From Maricaulis sp. (GTDB taxonomy: Bacteria > Pseudomonadota > Alphaproteobacteria > Caulobacterales > Maricaulaceae), in the NCBI GenBank assembly GCA_002694345.1, contig NZLV01000037.1:1-6742 (forward strand): 6,742 bases of DNA, in the 5' to 3' direction. Within the stretch, counting starts at the first letter, position 1, and each line of letters begins with the position of its first letter. The notes beneath the pieces are model-generated. The model saw only the letters and a list, made by a program, of their open reading frames with translations. It had not been told where the DNA came from and did no database searches. The translations under genes and the position numbers were made by a program. Of this stretch, positions 5,214 to 6,742 are shown in pieces.

Positions 5214-6742
5214 TTACGCGGTGCGATCGGTGATGCGCGCCAGAACCGGCAGACCGTCGAACGGATCGGCCGGCACCCGGCTCATTTCGGGAGAATGAGC
5301 GGCGAAGGCCGGCGCCGTCGGGACCGGGCCGGACGCCATCGCCTGAGCCGGCGCCGGATAGGACCGCGCTTGCAGGCCCGGCGCCAGATAGGTGCGCCAA
5401 TAGCCACGCAGCAGACCCAGGAAAAGCGCGACACCGAATGACAGGACGGCTGACGCCAGAAGGCCCAGCTTTTTCATGGAGGACCCGTCCAGCGGCGGCA
5501 CGGCACGGTCGATCACCCGAACGAAATCGGCAGACCCGGGTGCCTGCGAGCGACTGGCAACGGCACTCGCCTCCAGTTCGGCGATGTTGGAGGCAGCCGC
5601 CTGCGCAGCAGCGACATCCTGGGCGAGCCGGGTGTATTCGGGACCCAGCGCGCGCAGACGCTGGATGTCATTCCGCGTGGCCACCAATTGCTGTTCCAGC
5701 GCCGTCACGAGCGAGGCTTCGGCCCGCGCGTTCGCATCCCGCGTGGCGAGATCGGATTCAAGCTGTTGCCGGACCGGATTGGGACCGGAGCGGGACTGCC
5801 CCTGCCCGTCCGTGGCACCGGACTGGATGAAGCTCTGAAGGGCAGCGATCTCGCGATCAACGGCAGCGACCGCCGGAGCGCCTTCCTGGTAACGTGACAA
5901 CAGGCTGGCACGCTCAGCCCGAAGGTCGAGAAGCCGGCCACTCACACCATTTTCGACATAAAGCTCGATCTGTTCCGGGATCTGCTGCAGGCGTTCACGC
6001 AGCGCAGCGGCACCTGCCAGATAGGAATCATGGCTGGACCGCGCCGTGTTGATCCGATCGGTCAGATTGCCCAGCAGATTCTGTGCGGTCTGCTGTTCCG
6101 TCTCGAAATTCGACAGGCCGTTCGCGCGCAGGAAGGCTTCCAGTGCGGCTTCGCTCTCGGCCAGGGCGACATCGGCCTGGCGGCGGCGATCGCTCAGGCC
6201 GGAGACACCGGTCTCGACCAGGATCTGCTCTCGATAGGCCAGATAGGCCGTCACCATGGCATTCAGCACAAGGGCGGCCCGCTCCGGATCGCCGGCCTCG
6301 AACCGTGCATTGAGTGCCGAAGAGTTCGGGGCGCGGGAGACGGAAAAGCCGGTCCGCAGCGCCCGTAGGGCCGGAACGCGCGCATCACCGAGAACCTCTT
6401 CACCGAGAATCGCTTCCGGACCGAGGGTCTCATAGGCGATCTCGCGCACCGCATTGGAGCTGAGAAGTTCGCTTTCCGACTGCATGACCTGGTTCAGCAT
6501 GAAGCCGTCACCCCAGCCAGCGGCGGCCGGTGTCGGGTCCTCATTGAGCAGGACCAGAAGCCGGGATTCCGCGGTATAGCTGGGCTTGAGAAGCGTCAGG
6601 GAGGCGGCCACGCCAATTGCCATCAGCACGGCGGCCACGAGGATGATGAAGCCCCGCTCCGACCAGGCCAAGGCCAGCATGTCGAACAGATCCAGCTCCT
6701 GCCGCGGGCTATCCGCAGACAGGCCGGACGCTCCGGCCGGGT
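5214..6742 (-). CDS. hfsA: Wzz/Wzc-type polysaccharide co-polymerase (HfsA-like), partial at right edge
   Basis: The frame runs from the right edge to TAA at 5216-5214. The first in-frame ATG is at 6680, but the 20 codons before it also code (ending SPRQELDLFD, a typical Wzz-domain lead-in), so the true start lies outside. Numbering from that ATG (488 residues): membrane segment 1 at about 10-32, then the Wzz motif PSYTAESRLLVLL (33-45). A long periplasmic, Ala/Glu/Arg-rich coiled coil covers about 163-375. The proline motif RAVPPLDGSS (392-401) comes just before membrane segment 2 (404-424). The ~64-residue cytoplasmic tail ends in GLPVLARI (476-483), the linker that precedes the kinase domain in full-length Wzc/ExoP proteins; the kinase domain itself is absent. 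It regulates chain length and links synthesis to the outer-membrane exporter. HfsB is the probable missing domain, encoded next door. Confidence 0.87.
   Translation of the reverse strand, partial: PAGASGLSADSPRQELDLFDMLALAWSERGFIILVAAVLMAIGVAASLTLLKPSYTAESRLLVLLNEDPTPAAAGWGDGFMLNQVMQSESELLSSNAVREIAYETLGPEAILGEEVLGDARVPALRALRTGFSVSRAPNSSALNARFEAGDPERAALVLNAMVTAYLAYREQILVETGVSGLSDRRRQADVALAESEAALEAFLRANGLSNFETEQQTAQNLLGNLTDRINTARSSHDSYLAGAAALRERLQQIPEQIELYVENGVSGRLLDLRAERASLLSRYQEGAPAVAAVDREIAALQSFIQSGATDGQGQSRSGPNPVRQQLESDLATRDANARAEASLVTALEQQLVATRNDIQRLRALGPEYTRLAQDVAAAQAAASNIAELEASAVASRSQAPGSADFVRVIDRAVPPLDGSSMKKLGLLASAVLSFGVALFLGLLRGYWRTYLAPGLQARSYPAPAQAMASGPVPTAPAFAAHSPEMSRVPADPFDGLPVLARITDRTA

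Noticed and set aside
5202..5217. Possible CtrA-binding site (TTAA and TTAC half-sites) at the end of hfsA
   Set aside because: The half-sites are eight bases apart rather than the usual seven, the second is imperfect, and one is the hfsA stop codon. Too weak to call.

Overview
This window is a compact, GC-rich (by eye mid-60s %) polysaccharide assembly locus with seven genes in two converging operons. The gene content and order match the holdfast synthesis (hfs) locus of Caulobacterales: flippase, family 2 glycosyltransferase and NodB-type deacetylase on one strand, facing polymerase, small ATPase-like protein and Wzc-like co-polymerase on the other. In Caulobacter crescentus these are hfsF-hfsG-hfsH and hfsC-hfsB-hfsA. 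I infer an alphaproteobacterium of the stalked/prosthecate group. The high GC and an extra glycosyltransferase after hfsH would suit a marine relative such as the Maricaulis/Oceanicaulis group, but the genus is a guess. I cannot exclude a related exopolysaccharide locus that is not a true holdfast locus.

Layout, + strand (1-3253): the C-terminal part of a Wzx-type flippase (hfsF, cut by the left edge), a cytoplasmic GT2 (hfsG), a cytoplasmic polysaccharide deacetylase (hfsH), and a second GT2 with a C-terminal hydrophobic segment. Every junction overlaps (ATGA, TGATG, ATGA), so the genes are probably co-transcribed and translationally coupled. Layout, - strand (right edge down to 3250): a Wzz/Wzc-type co-polymerase (hfsA, its start beyond the right edge), a 69-bp gap, a P-loop protein (hfsB), and a Wzy/O-antigen-ligase-like membrane polymerase (hfsC), with hfsB and hfsC overlapping by ATGA. 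The two operons meet tail to tail with overlapping stop codons, leaving no intergenic space for a terminator.

How the parts fit: the glycosyltransferases extend a lipid-linked repeat unit on the cytoplasmic face, the deacetylase removes acetyl groups from it, HfsF flips it, HfsC polymerises it in the periplasm, and HfsA with HfsB controls polymerisation and couples it to the outer-membrane exporter. That exporter (HfsD) and the initiating transferase (HfsE) are not in this window and would be expected just outside the right and left edges. The main points for follow-up are the missing Walker A lysine in HfsB, the in-frame split between hfsA and hfsB, the fused ends of the two operons, and a perfect dyad in an A/T-codon patch at the end of hfsF. 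I see no RNA gene, mobile element, CRISPR array or other unknown system here.
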